Shown: piece by piece, positions 51,836 through 60,353 of the stretch | How positions within the stretch are numbered: the first letter of the stretch is position 1 | Layout: each line of letters starts with the position of its first letter | DNA from: Iamia sp038233075 | GTDB taxonomy: Bacteria; Actinomycetota; Acidimicrobiia; Acidimicrobiales; Iamiaceae | Direction of reading: 5' to 3' | Length of the DNA: 64,000 bases | Assembly (NCBI GenBank): GCA_038233075.1 | Contig: JBBSMQ010000003.1 | Span: forward strand, 62,001 to 126,000 | Translations under genes and position numbers: made by a program | Notes under the pieces: model-generated | What the model saw: the letters and a program-made list of their open reading frames with translations, nothing else | Told to the model about the DNA's origin: nothing | Database searches by the model: none

Positions 51836-52831
51836 TCACCGTCGGCTCTGGGCGAAGGGGTTGACCATCCCGGGACCGGTCTCGGCGTCGCGGATGGTCC
51901 GCCCCGTGTAGGACAGGAACACGTCGTCGAGGGTGGGCCGACTCACACTGATGGAGGTGACCGCCAGGCCCAGCCCGGTGACGAGGGTCGGGACGAAGGC
52001 CTCGCCGTCGGCGACGTTGACGGTGAGACCCTCAGGATCGGCGGTCGGCTCCAGCCCGAACCGGTCGCGCAGCAGGCCGGCGGCGGCCAGGTCGTCGGCG
52101 GTGCGGAGCCGGATGGTGTCGGTGCCGATGGAGGCCTTTAGCCCGACCGGGGTGTCGAGAGCGATGACCCGGCCGGCGTCCATGATGGCGATGCGGTCGC
52201 AGTTCTCGGCCTCGTCCATGTAGTGGGTGGTGAGGAAGATGGTGATGTTCTCGCTCTGGCGCAGCTCGTCGATGTAGCCCCAGATCGAGAGCCGGGTCTG
52301 CGGGTCCAGCCCGACGGTGGGCTCGTCGAGGAAGAGCACGCGCGGTGAGTGCAGCAGCCCGCGCGCGATCTCCAGGCGGCGCTTCATGCCGCCGGAGAAG
52401 TTCTGCACCTTGGACGACCGCCTCTCCCACAGGCCCACCATCTCCAGCACCTTGCGGAGCCGAGCGTCGAGGACGTCCTTGGGCACGCCGTAGAGCTCGG
52501 CATGGAAGCGGAGGTTGCGCTCGGCGGTGAGGTACTGGTCGAGGGTGGTGTCCTGGAACACCAGGCCGATGTGGCGGCGGACCTCGTCGCGCTCGGTCAC
52601 CACGTCGTGGCCGGCCACCCGGGCGGCGCCCTCGGTGGGCCGGGCCAAGGTGCAGAGGATGCTGATGGTGGTGGACTTGCCGGCACCGTTGGGCCCCAGG
52701 AAGCCGAACGTCTCCCCGGGGGTGATGTCGAGGTCGATGCCGTCCACCGCGGTGAGGTCGCCGTAGCGCTTGACGAGCCCGCGCACGTGGACCGCGGGCT
52801 CGACACCGCCGATCCCGTGCGTTGTCTGCAT
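51836..52831 (-). CDS. DrrA-type ABC exporter ATPase
   Basis: A 331-aa ABC ATPase: Walker A FLGPNGAGKST, VFQDTTLDQYLTAERNLRFHAELYG (a DrrA/DrrC family feature), signature QNFSGGMKRRLEIAR, Walker B VLFLDEPTVGLD and FLTTHYMDEAENCDRIAIMD. The ~100-residue C-terminal domain ends SRPTLDDVFLSYTGR, the usual DrrA ending. Transcribed with the permease gene that follows. Confidence 0.94.
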   Translation of the reverse strand: MQTTHGIGGVEPAVHVRGLVKRYGDLTAVDGIDLDITPGETFGFLGPNGAGKSTTISILCTLARPTEGAARVAGHDVVTERDEVRRHIGLVFQDTTLDQYLTAERNLRFHAELYGVPKDVLDARLRKVLEMVGLWERRSSKVQNFSGGMKRRLEIARGLLHSPRVLFLDEPTVGLDPQTRLSIWGYIDELRQSENITIFLTTHYMDEAENCDRIAIMDAGRVIALDTPVGLKASIGTDTIRLRTADDLAAAGLLRDRFGLEPTADPEGLTVNVADGEAFVPTLVTGLGLAVTSISVSRPTLDDVFLSYTGRTIRDAETGPGMVNPFAQSRR

Positions 52832-52909
52832 GACGGCTTCCCGTGACGTGGCCCTGGCGACCAGACCCTACCGTCGGTCCCCGCCGCGCTCACCCCTCGG
52901 ATCGGTGTC

Positions 52910-52943
52910 GCCGGGGCGGCCGGCGCTCGTCGGCCGCCCCGGC
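52910..52943 (-). terminator. terminator hairpin of the GH43 gene
   Basis: A perfect 13-bp G+C stem (GCCGGGGCGGCCG pairing with 52931-52943) and 8-base loop lie 8 bp past the GH43 stop. There is no U tract. It also separates that gene from the DrrA gene downstream. Confidence 0.75.
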
Positions 52944-52951
52944 GAGGGGCG

Positions 52952-54094
52952 CTAACGGATGGTGACGGACTGGTTGGCGGGGTTGGACCCGCTCACCACG
53001 ATGGTGCCCCAGGAGACCTGGCGGCTGTAGGCACCGCCGGCGCCGGACTGGCCCTCACGGCCGGCCTGCCAGGACGCGGTGGCGACCCGCATGGTGCCGC
53101 CCGAGTCGCGGAAGGCCGTGAGGCCCCCCACCCCGGTGCGCCCGTTGCCGGATCCCAGCATCGGGGCACGGGAGTCGAGCGCGCACGGTCCGGTGGGCGT
53201 GACGCAGCGGGCGAACCCGGTGACGTAGTTGGATCGCCACCACTGTCCCGCCGAGTAGAAGAGCAGGTAGCTGCGACTGGCCGGGTCGTAGATCATCGAC
53301 GGGTTCTCGAGGAACGCAGCACGGCCATCGAAGGAGCTGTTCACCGTCCCGTCGTGCCAGGGGAAGGACTGGCGGGCGAGGATGGTCGGGGACGCGTTCG
53401 GGCCGCCAATGACCCGCCCGATGCTGTCGAGGCGAACGACGCCGATGTTGCCCGTCGTCCGCCCCAGCGCCACGAGCAGGTAGAGCCGCCCGTCCTGGCC
53501 GCGCATCACCTCGGGGTCCAGGGCGCTGCGGCCCCAGAGGTTCGACCGCGATTGACCCCCGACCGCGCCCTCGGCCCGCAGGCCGCAGTAGACCGGGCTG
53601 GCCGAGGGCAGGTAGGGGCCGGCGGGGTTGGCGGACTTGGCCCAGCCGATGCACTTGTCGTTGAGCTCGTCGTAGATGGGAGAGCCCGACGTGGGCCGGC
53701 GCGCCGCCGAGAACCACATCACGTACTGCTCACCCAGCTTCTTGACCGTCGGGGCCCAGATGTGGGGCTCCGCCGGGTCGACCCAAGCCGGGGCCGACGG
53801 CATGGCATTGCGGGCATCACGGGCCCAGTGGGACTTGCTGTCGGCCAGGCTCTGGCCGAAGGTGGTGATCCGTCGGACCGGCACCCGCATGTTGTTGCTG
53901 GAGCCGAACAGGTAGGTGAGCCGGTCGGGGGTGACGAGCACTGCCGGGTCGCTGTTGTCCCACACGCGAGGCGAGGGCACCCGCAGGTTGGTGGCCGCGC
54001 GCCCCAGGGGGGGCGTACATGCGGCCAGGAGGCCGACCAGGGCGACGACCACCCCCAGTCCGACGAAACCTCTCCGCGTCCGGGTCCTCGACAT
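52952..54094 (-). CDS. GH43-like five-bladed propeller lipoprotein
   Basis: A 380-aa lipoprotein with lipobox LLAAC (Cys ~26). The fold text is that of clan GH-F/GH43 glycosidases: VWDNSDPAVLV at the first blade (candidate base Asp), EPHIWAPTVKKLGEQYVMWFSA, RSALDPEVMRGQDGRLYLLVAL (candidate Asp) and AFLENPSMIYDPASRSYLLFYSA (candidate acid Glu in ENPS). Such enzymes release arabinose or xylose from side chains; the substrate here is not predictable. Confidence 0.85.
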   Translation of the reverse strand: MSRTRTRRGFVGLGVVVALVGLLAACTPPLGRAATNLRVPSPRVWDNSDPAVLVTPDRLTYLFGSSNNMRVPVRRITTFGQSLADSKSHWARDARNAMPSAPAWVDPAEPHIWAPTVKKLGEQYVMWFSAARRPTSGSPIYDELNDKCIGWAKSANPAGPYLPSASPVYCGLRAEGAVGGQSRSNLWGRSALDPEVMRGQDGRLYLLVALGRTTGNIGVVRLDSIGRVIGGPNASPTILARQSFPWHDGTVNSSFDGRAAFLENPSMIYDPASRSYLLFYSAGQWWRSNYVTGFARCVTPTGPCALDSRAPMLGSGNGRTGVGGLTAFRDSGGTMRVATASWQAGREGQSGAGGAYSRQVSWGTIVVSGSNPANQSVTIR

Positions 54095-54138
54095 CGTTTG
54101 CTCCCTCCGTGTCGCATGGCGCGACTGTGTGTCGGACT

Positions 54139-54171
54139 ACCTCGGCGGGCCACCCACGCCCCCGCCGAGGT
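54139..54171. other. 11-bp perfect inverted repeat in a divergent promoter region
   Basis: ACCTCGGCGGG (54139-54149) and its complement (54161-54171) flank an 11-base loop, between the divergent GH43 start (54094) and ferredoxin start (54265). It is placed like an operator or leader hairpin rather than a terminator, as it follows no gene end. Confidence 0.6.
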
Positions 54172-54264
54172 GCCCATCGGTCACCAAGCCCGAGACCTTA
54201 GGGCGCTCGGTCGAGACGACCGCGAACCGGGTGCCGGCTCCGGGACAGCCTCTACGGTGGAGCC

Positions 54265-54489
54265 GTGACGAGGATCTGGGTCGACCACGACGAGTGCGTC
54301 AGCTCGGGGGCGTGCGTGCTGGAGGAACCCCAGCTCTTCGCCTACCAGGACGGCCCCGAGGCCCTGGCCGTGGCCCTGCCCGCCGCTCAGGAGCTGACCC
54401 GCCCCCGACTGGAGGAGCTGGCCGAGATGTGCCCCGTCGGCGCCATCAGGGTGATCGACGAGACCGCCGACGGCGACGGACACCAGTGA
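54265..54489 (+). CDS. [3Fe-4S]-type ferredoxin
   Basis: A 74-aa electron carrier. Only three cluster cysteines are present: C-x5-C in DECVSSGACVL and a last Cys in EMCPVGAI. The normal second Cys of a [4Fe-4S] motif is replaced (S/G), the pattern of the small [3Fe-4S] ferredoxins that serve cytochromes P450 in actinobacteria. No P450 gene is in the window. GTG start, and the stop overlaps the next start. Confidence 0.88.
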   Translation: MTRIWVDHDECVSSGACVLEEPQLFAYQDGPEALAVALPAAQELTRPRLEELAEMCPVGAIRVIDETADGDGHQ

Positions 54490-54935
54490 AGGCGGCGGCC
54501 GAGGTCGACCGCCCCCACCCGGCGGACCATGGCGACGGGGGGCCCGACCGGGAAAGGGGGGTCCTGGCGGAACCGGTGCCGTCGCGATCCCTGCACCGGC
54601 GCGCCGTCGTCGTCGCGCTCGTCGTGGCGCTGTGGTTGGCCGTGCAGGTGGGCCTCCCCCTCATCCGGCTGGTGGAACGGGGTGGGGGCGAGCGCCCGCG
54701 CACCTTCGGCTGGCAGATGTTCAGCCACCAGCTCACCGAACCGGCCGAGCAGTTCTCGATCACTACCGCCGACGGCACCCAGCCGATCGACGTCACCGGC
54801 CTGCTGACCAGCCCGATGCGTCGGGAGATCCTCTACGCGCCACAGATCGTGGCGGAGCTGTGTGCACGACCCGAGGTCCTCTCGGTCCAGGTCCGCGACG
54901 CAGAGTGGGGGACGTCGGAGGTGCCGTGTCGGTGA
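54486..54935 (+). CDS. single-helix membrane protein upstream of the HTTM gene
   Basis: A 149-aa protein with a GTG start overlapping the ferredoxin stop. A ~35-residue polar N-terminus is followed by a helix (AVVVALVVALWLAVQVGLPLIRLV) and an extracytoplasmic domain (RTFGWQMFSHQLTEPAEQFSITTADGTQPIDVTGLL ... IVAELCARPEVLSVQV). Small proteins of this form (FxWQMFS) often accompany HTTM-domain proteins. The role is unknown. Confidence 0.7.
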   Translation: MKAAAEVDRPHPADHGDGGPDRERGVLAEPVPSRSLHRRAVVVALVVALWLAVQVGLPLIRLVERGGGERPRTFGWQMFSHQLTEPAEQFSITTADGTQPIDVTGLLTSPMRREILYAPQIVAELCARPEVLSVQVRDAEWGTSEVPCR

Positions 54936-55810
54936 CGGCCACGCCGGTGACCGCGGTGTGGGTCCGCCTGGTGGCCACGACGGTGAGCGGGCGGCCCCTG
55001 GCCGCGACGCGGATGCTCTACGCCGTGGCCGCCCTGGTCATGCTGCGCTCGTCCTGGCGTCGGCTGGGCCCCGGCTTCGACCCGGACCGGCTCCACATCC
55101 CGTGGCCGATCGTCGGGGACCACCTGCTCGTCCTCCCTCCTGCGGTGCCGGCCGTGCTCTGGGGCGTCGGCGTCGTGGCCCTGTTCATCGGGTTCCTGCC
55201 ACGACTGGCCGCGGGGTCGGTCGTGGCCGGGATGGGCGCCTTCTACGCCGTCGACCGTCAGCACTACGCCAACGGCGGCTACCTGATGGTGCTCATCGGG
55301 GTCCTCCTGGTGCTGGCCGACAGCGGGGCCAGCACCACGCCCTGGGGCCCGGACCGCCGTCGGGCTCCGTGGTGGCCGACGCTGCTCCTCGCCCTGCAGC
55401 TCTCCATCTCCTACGGCTACGCGGCGGTGCAGAAGCTGCGGTCCTCGTCGCTGCGGGGCGACACCATCGACTGGCAGCTGAAGGGTCCGCTGGTCGACAC
55501 CGTCGCCTGGTCGCGCCTGCCCGAGGCCCTCAACCTCCTGGGCCTCACCGCCGAGGTGTTCTGTGCCGTGGGCCTCTGGTTCGTCGTGACCCGGCGCCCC
55601 GCGGTGGCGGTGGGGGTGCTGCTGCACCTCGGCGTCCTCGCCTTCCTCCGCGACGCCCCGGACCTCCTGGCCTTCGGCATCGCCTCGGTGGCCCTCTACC
55701 CCGCGTTCTGGGTCGCCTCTCCCCCGCTTGCGGCCGCGTTCAGCCTGCTGCGGGATCCCGGCCCGGCTGAGGATCGGCGCGCCCCGGCTCCGCCCCTCGG
55801 TCACGCCTGA
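54932..55810 (+). CDS. HTTM-domain (vitamin K carboxylase-like) membrane protein
   Basis: About 292 aa with some eight hydrophobic segments. The first part (PLAATRMLYAVAALVMLRSSWRRL; AVDRQHYANGGYLMVLIGVLLVLADSG) resembles the HTTM membrane domain found in vitamin K-dependent gamma-carboxylase relatives. The central LLLALQLSISYGYAAVQKL and LGLTAEVFCAVGLWFV are also typical. Start choice is GTG at 54932 overlapping the previous stop as GTGA; GTG at 54926 is equally close to the GGAGG at 54917. Enzyme activity unproven. Confidence 0.75.
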   Translation: MTATPVTAVWVRLVATTVSGRPLAATRMLYAVAALVMLRSSWRRLGPGFDPDRLHIPWPIVGDHLLVLPPAVPAVLWGVGVVALFIGFLPRLAAGSVVAGMGAFYAVDRQHYANGGYLMVLIGVLLVLADSGASTTPWGPDRRRAPWWPTLLLALQLSISYGYAAVQKLRSSSLRGDTIDWQLKGPLVDTVAWSRLPEALNLLGLTAEVFCAVGLWFVVTRRPAVAVGVLLHLGVLAFLRDAPDLLAFGIASVALYPAFWVASPPLAAAFSLLRDPGPAEDRRAPAPPLGHA

Positions 55811-55919
55811 CAAGAGGCTCCCCGATCGAGCGTCAGCAGGACCTCCAGGTCGACGGGGCCGGCCGATCCGGGGGTGGAGCGCCCGCATCGCCGGCCCGCT
55901 CGTTGGCGTCGGTCGAGTG

Positions 55920-56534
55920 TCAGCCGATCCGGTGCCGTGCCTCGGCCCGAAGCGCGGGCAGGGCGGCCACCAGGGCGCCACCGGGACAGGTCGTGTCGCG
56001 CACGTCACCGTGGCCACTGATCACGGCGGGGAGCCTGCGCCCGTTCTCCAGGGTGACCGCCGCGCCCATCGGGTCGAGCGCGCAGCTGCGGCTCACCGCC
56101 ACCACGAGCTCGAGCAGCGCGGCCCACGCCGCCAGGGTCGGGCGACGGTCGAGAAACCGACCGGCGACGGCCACGCCGAGGGTCCCCGGGTTGTGGCCGT
56201 AGGCATGGCCCGCCACCACCCCGAGAGGGGCGGGGGCGCGGGTCGAGCCGGTCCGACCCTCGGCGATGCGGCCGTCCTCCAGCACCACGAACGAGTAGCC
56301 GATGTCTCCCCACCCCCGTTCGTGGGCGTGGAAGCTCTGCACTCGGCGGAGCATGGCCAGCGGGTCGGGGTCGTCGTTCCTCGTGCCGGTGTGGTGGACG
56401 ACGATCGCCTGGAGGGGCGCATGCGCGGTCGGCCATCCGTCGGCGGGCTCGGCCCCCCAGTCGGCGCGGGTCAAGAGCGGAGCATCCAGACGGTCGAGGG
56501 TCCTCGGTCCCTCGTCGATGGCGAACGCGGTCAC
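55920..56534 (-). CDS. PGRP-type N-acetylmuramoyl-L-alanine amidase
   Basis: A 204-aa protein with a peptidoglycan recognition / amidase-2 domain: TRADWGAEPADG, LQAIVVHHTGT with a zinc histidine, HAHERGWGDIGYSFVVLEDGRIAEGR, GHNPGTLGVAVAG and ISGHGDVRDTTCPGGAL with the C-terminal zinc ligands. No signal peptide is visible, which is unusual for a wall hydrolase. GTG start overlaps the stop of the QueC-like gene as GTGA. Confidence 0.88.
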   Translation of the reverse strand: MTAFAIDEGPRTLDRLDAPLLTRADWGAEPADGWPTAHAPLQAIVVHHTGTRNDDPDPLAMLRRVQSFHAHERGWGDIGYSFVVLEDGRIAEGRTGSTRAPAPLGVVAGHAYGHNPGTLGVAVAGRFLDRRPTLAAWAALLELVVAVSRSCALDPMGAAVTLENGRRLPAVISGHGDVRDTTCPGGALVAALPALRAEARHRIG

Positions 56535-57613
56535 GAGACGAGCCGTTCTCCCGCACCGAGGGCCTCGTCGAGGGCCCCCACGATGTCGCTCAGCTCGTTG
56601 TCCAGGGCGGCGGTGCGGATCTCGGCCAGGTAGGCCCGGTCGGACCTGTTCACGGCGGGGTGGGCGGCCAGGGCGTCGAGGTCGAGGCTCGCGGGCAGCG
56701 TGGCGATGGAACCGAGCCCGCCGGCGACCGCCAGCGCGGCGTGGGTCCGGAGGCACTTCTGGCACTCCCCGCAGTTCACGGTGCCGGGCACGTTCCGCCA
56801 GCACACCCGCAGGGTGTCCCGGGCCAGGCCCGACGCCGCCACCGCCGCCACCTTCTCGACGCGCGTGGCCGTGCGACCCTCGATGCGCATCTCGGTGCGC
56901 TCGTTGCCGAACCCCGAGCTCCGCAACCGCACCGCCTCGTCGGGCAGGTGCCGGTCGGCGACCGAGGCGGCGCACAGCACCGTGTGGTGGGTCCTCTCCA
57001 GGAGCAGGCTGGTGGCGATGAGCCCGCCGTAGACGAACCAGGTCCAGTCGCACACCGGGTCCGAGAAGGCGCGCAGGTCGGTGTCGACCACGATGAGGGG
57101 CTTGCCCACCGCGTCGGCCGCGGCGCGGACGGTCCGGAGCACCTCCTCGTTGCGCTCCCGCTCGTGGACCCCGACGTCGAAGCCCCGCACGAAGAGGAGG
57201 TCATCGATCACGTCCTGGTGCTCGGCCAGGAGGGCGAAGCTGTCGACCCCGCCGGAGAAGAAGGCGGCGACCCGCCGGCCGTCGGGTCCCGGCGTCGGGG
57301 ACCGGTCACGGCGGTGCCGGGCGTGGAGCGGCGCGGCGCGGTGGTCCGGGAAGAGGGCCAGGTGGACGCGCTGGAAGACGTCGATCTGCTGGTGGAACGC
57401 TCGGCCCAGACGAGGGAGGGAGATGATGCGCTGGTCGGTCTCCATGCCCATGACCCGAGCGATCGCGGCGAAGGCGTCGGCCACCGTCCGGGGATCGGGG
57501 GCCACGCCGTCGAACCGCACCGTCGAGGTGCGCCGACCGACCCGGAAGCGACCGGTGGCGGTCGACCCAGTCAACGAGCAGCGCTCCAGGACGAGGGGCG
57601 CGTGCGATCCCAT
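56531..57613 (-). CDS. QueC-like PP-loop ATP pyrophosphatase
   Basis: A 360-aa protein. An N-terminal ~115 residues of unknown fold are followed by the PP-loop SGGVDSF (120-126), LLFVRGFDVGVHERERN, and a C-terminal metal site CWRN...NCGECQKCLRTHAAL that matches the zinc cysteines of QueC (7-cyano-7-deazaguanine synthase). No other queuosine or deazapurine genes are nearby, so it may modify another substrate. Its ATG shares one base with the GNAT stop, and its stop overlaps the amidase start, making a three-gene operon. Confidence 0.8.
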   Translation of the reverse strand: MGSHAPLVLERCSLTGSTATGRFRVGRRTSTVRFDGVAPDPRTVADAFAAIARVMGMETDQRIISLPRLGRAFHQQIDVFQRVHLALFPDHRAAPLHARHRRDRSPTPGPDGRRVAAFFSGGVDSFALLAEHQDVIDDLLFVRGFDVGVHERERNEEVLRTVRAAADAVGKPLIVVDTDLRAFSDPVCDWTWFVYGGLIATSLLLERTHHTVLCAASVADRHLPDEAVRLRSSGFGNERTEMRIEGRTATRVEKVAAVAASGLARDTLRVCWRNVPGTVNCGECQKCLRTHAALAVAGGLGSIATLPASLDLDALAAHPAVNRSDRAYLAEIRTAALDNELSDIVGALDEALGAGERLVS

Positions 57614-58062
57614 CACTGCTCCCCGGCGAGGGTCCGGCCCAGGACCGCGGTGCACGGAGTCTCGAGGATGGCCTCGTAGCCGAGGCGTTCGTAGAGCGGC
57701 CGGGACGAGCGCTTCTCCCCGAGGACCTGGTAGCCGCTCGACGCCACCGTGACGAGCGCGTGCAGGCCGCGGCTCGCGCCGGCGGCCTCGACGTGGGCCA
57801 CCAGCCGGGAGCCGATGCCGCGACCCCGCCGATCGGGGTGCACGAGCAGCGTGGCCAGCTCGGCCACGTCGGGGGCGAAGGGCTTGCAGATGGCGTACCC
57901 GACCAACGTGTCCCCGTCGTAGGCGCCGGCCGCCGGAGAGGATGCGACCCACGAGCCCAGCAGGGTCAGGTCGGCCGGCCGGCCGGTGTGGGCCTCGAAG
58001 AGCACCCCGACCGCAGGGAGGTCGCACCGTTCGAGGGCCGCGATGGTGTGCTCCGATCCCAT
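57613..58062 (-). CDS. GNAT N-acetyltransferase
   Basis: A 149-aa single-domain acetyltransferase: LATLLVHPDRRGRGIGSRLVAHVEAAG carries the acetyl-CoA pyrophosphate loop R-x-x-G-x-G, followed by ALVTVASSGYQVLGEKRSSRPLYERLGYEAI, the usual motif B end. Acceptor unknown. First gene of the operon with the QueC-like and amidase genes. Confidence 0.88.
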   Translation of the reverse strand: MGSEHTIAALERCDLPAVGVLFEAHTGRPADLTLLGSWVASSPAAGAYDGDTLVGYAICKPFAPDVAELATLLVHPDRRGRGIGSRLVAHVEAAGASRGLHALVTVASSGYQVLGEKRSSRPLYERLGYEAILETPCTAVLGRTLAGEQ

Positions 58063-58152
58063 CCCGCGCCTTCCCGTAGTCCTCTCGTCGTCACCCTCGC
58101 GAGCGACCCTAGCGACCGGCGCGCCGCGCTCCCGGGATCGTCGGCCTCGCTC

Positions 58153-60003
58153 TCAACCGCCCTGGCCGACGAGCTGGTGGAGGGCCACATCGTGGTCGGC
58201 GGCCATCATCTCCGCGGCTTTCTCGCCGATCATGATCGTGGCGGCGTTGGTGTTGCCGCTGACCACGTTGGGCATCACGCTGGCGTCGGCGACCCGCAGG
58301 TGGGCGACGCCGTGGACCCGGAGGCGCTCGTCGACCACACTGCCCATCCGGCAGGTGCTCGTCGGGTGGTACACCGTGAAGGAGTAGTGCCGGGCGAGGT
58401 CTTCCAGCAGGGCATCGCTGGGCGTGTCGCCCTCGGCGTGGCCGTGCTCGGCGGCGAGGGCGGGAGGGACGAGCCACGGACCGATCTCACGGTCTCCCGG
58501 CCAGCTGGCCATCACGTCCAATGCCTTGCGGATGACGGCGACCATGACCCGCAGGTCGTGGGGGTCGCCGTAGTAGTTCATGCGGATGTCGGGGTGGTCG
58601 CCCGGATCCGCGCTGGCCAGGACGACCTCGCCCTCGCTGTGGGGTTGCACCGGGTTGGCCAGGACGATCAGGGACTCGGCGTCGGGCGCCAGGCGCGCCG
58701 AGGCATCGTCGAAGTACGTCCCCGGGTCGGTGCGGAGCAACCCGCTCCAGATCTGGGCGTTGTAGCCGCAGGAGAACAGCCCGAGCTGGGCGTCGTGGGT
58801 GTGGTCGTCGCCCAGCCCCGTCGAGAACCAGGCACAGGCGTCGTACAGCGACGAGGACACCAGGCCACTTCCCGTGGTGGCCCACTCCGAGACCCGTCGC
58901 TCGGCCTCGGCCTTGAGCTCCTTCAGCGCCGCGGGCAGGGCGTCGTCGTCGGCCGGGTCGGCGGGCAGGGGCCCGGCCGGCTCGCGAAGGGCGTCGGGAC
59001 CCATCGACACGCCGACCTCGTTCATGGACACACCGGCCCCCGGGGCGGGGAAGAACAGGCCGACCTGCAGGTGGTCCTTCAGGTGCTTGCCCACGTCGGG
59101 CGCGTCGAGGCGGCACTCGACCCCGACGGCCTCCAGCTCGTCCCGGGGCCCGACGCCCGACAGGAGGAGGATCTGCGGCGAACCGATGGACCCCGCGCTG
59201 AGCACGACCTCCTTCTCCGCTCGGACGATCGCGGTCTTGCCGTCGGGGGTCTGGTACTCGACACCCCGAGCAGTCAGCCCCTCGCCGTTCGTCTCCAGCA
59301 CCACGCCAGTGACCTGGGCGTGGGTGATGATCTCCAGGTTGGGCCGCTGCTCGACCTCGCCCTCGAGGAACGCGTGGTACGTGCTGGCGCGCTTGCCGTT
59401 CCTCGTGGTGGTCTGGAGGAGCGAGACGACGCCCTCCGGTCCGCCCCGGTCGCGACCGTTGTAGTCACCGGCGGGGATCCCGGCCGCGGCCGCGGCCTCG
59501 ACGAACTCCCGTGCGCCGGTGATGACCGGTGCGCGCACCGACACCCCGAGCGGGCCCTCGGTGTTGTGGGCGTCGGGATCGACCACGATGTCGCCGCTGG
59601 GGGCCAGACCCTCGCTCTTCTTGAAGTAGGCCAGCACGTCGTCGTAGCTCCAGCCGGTGGCACCGTCGGCGGCCCAGGCGTCGAAGTCACCGGGGTGGCC
59701 TCGCACGTAGGCCATGTAGTTGATGCCCGAGGAGCCGCCCAGCATCTTTCCCCGGGGCACCATCATCCGGCCCTCGGCCAGGCCGAGCCCGGCCTCGCCG
59801 GCATCCGCGGTGTACATCCAGTCGGTCTCGGGGTTGAGCTGCAGCGCCGGGGAGCCGGCGGGCATCAGCTCCTCGGGGGGCGGCGGGCCGCCGGCCTCGA
59901 CGAGGGCCACCCGGCAGGTGGGGTCCTCGGAGAGCCGGGCCGCGATCACCGCACCCGCCGAGCCACCCCCCACCACCACGACGTCGAACGCTTCCTGGGT
60001 CAT
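58153..60003 (-). CDS. GMC family FAD-dependent oxidoreductase
   Basis: A 616-aa flavoprotein of the choline dehydrogenase/glucose oxidase family. FAD-binding DVVVVGGGSAGAVIAARLSED, GMC signature 1 (PRGKMLGGSSGINYMAYVRG), signature 2 (VVLSAGSIGSPQILLLSGVGP) and the active-site end YHPTSTCRMG ... SGNTNAATIMIGEKAAEMM with His and Asn. Oxidises an alcohol; the substrate cannot be predicted. No signal peptide. Confidence 0.93.
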   Translation of the reverse strand: MTQEAFDVVVVGGGSAGAVIAARLSEDPTCRVALVEAGGPPPPEELMPAGSPALQLNPETDWMYTADAGEAGLGLAEGRMMVPRGKMLGGSSGINYMAYVRGHPGDFDAWAADGATGWSYDDVLAYFKKSEGLAPSGDIVVDPDAHNTEGPLGVSVRAPVITGAREFVEAAAAAGIPAGDYNGRDRGGPEGVVSLLQTTTRNGKRASTYHAFLEGEVEQRPNLEIITHAQVTGVVLETNGEGLTARGVEYQTPDGKTAIVRAEKEVVLSAGSIGSPQILLLSGVGPRDELEAVGVECRLDAPDVGKHLKDHLQVGLFFPAPGAGVSMNEVGVSMGPDALREPAGPLPADPADDDALPAALKELKAEAERRVSEWATTGSGLVSSSLYDACAWFSTGLGDDHTHDAQLGLFSCGYNAQIWSGLLRTDPGTYFDDASARLAPDAESLIVLANPVQPHSEGEVVLASADPGDHPDIRMNYYGDPHDLRVMVAVIRKALDVMASWPGDREIGPWLVPPALAAEHGHAEGDTPSDALLEDLARHYSFTVYHPTSTCRMGSVVDERLRVHGVAHLRVADASVMPNVVSGNTNAATIMIGEKAAEMMAADHDVALHQLVGQGG

Positions 60004-60093
60004 CTCATCCCCTGTCCCGCAGCCCCATCGGCCGCGGGGGCGAACCTAGCCAGAGCCCGTCTTCCTCGCTGGCGGCCGTCGAGTGACTGATGT

Positions 60094-60099
60094 TATGAT
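60094..60099 (+). promoter_or_regulatory. -10 element for a leaderless vapBC transcript
   Basis: TATGAT in an AT-rich patch, with 8 bases between it and the vapB ATG at 60108. Transcription would start at or next to the start codon, the leaderless layout common for TA operons in actinobacteria. No -35 matches. Confidence 0.5.
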
Positions 60100-60107
60100 G
60101 TTGCTTC

Positions 60108-60353
60108 ATGCGGACACAGATCGCCCTGGAGCCTGAGCAGCACGCGCGGGTCAAGCAGAAGGCGGCGAGCCTCGGCATCACCATGGCGGAGTACATCCGC
60201 AGGCTCGTCGACCAGGACCTGACGAGCGTCGCTCCCCGGGCGACGCCCTCGGCCATCATCGGCATCGGCCGCTCGGGGGGGAGCGACATCGCACGGGAGG
60301 GCCCCCAGGCCCCCATGGCGGCAGTTGCCGATCATGCGGCCCGGTCGCGGTGA
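60108..60353 (+). CDS. vapB: VapB-type ribbon-helix-helix antitoxin
   Basis: An 81-aa protein: RTQIALEPEQHARVKQKAASLGITMAEYIRRLVDQDL is a ribbon-helix-helix DNA-binding domain, and the disordered C-terminus (ATPSAIIGIGRSGGSDIAREG) would wrap the toxin. It autoregulates the operon. The stop overlaps vapC as GTGA. ATG immediately follows the -10 box. Confidence 0.85.
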   Translation: MRTQIALEPEQHARVKQKAASLGITMAEYIRRLVDQDLTSVAPRATPSAIIGIGRSGGSDIAREGPQAPMAAVADHAARSR

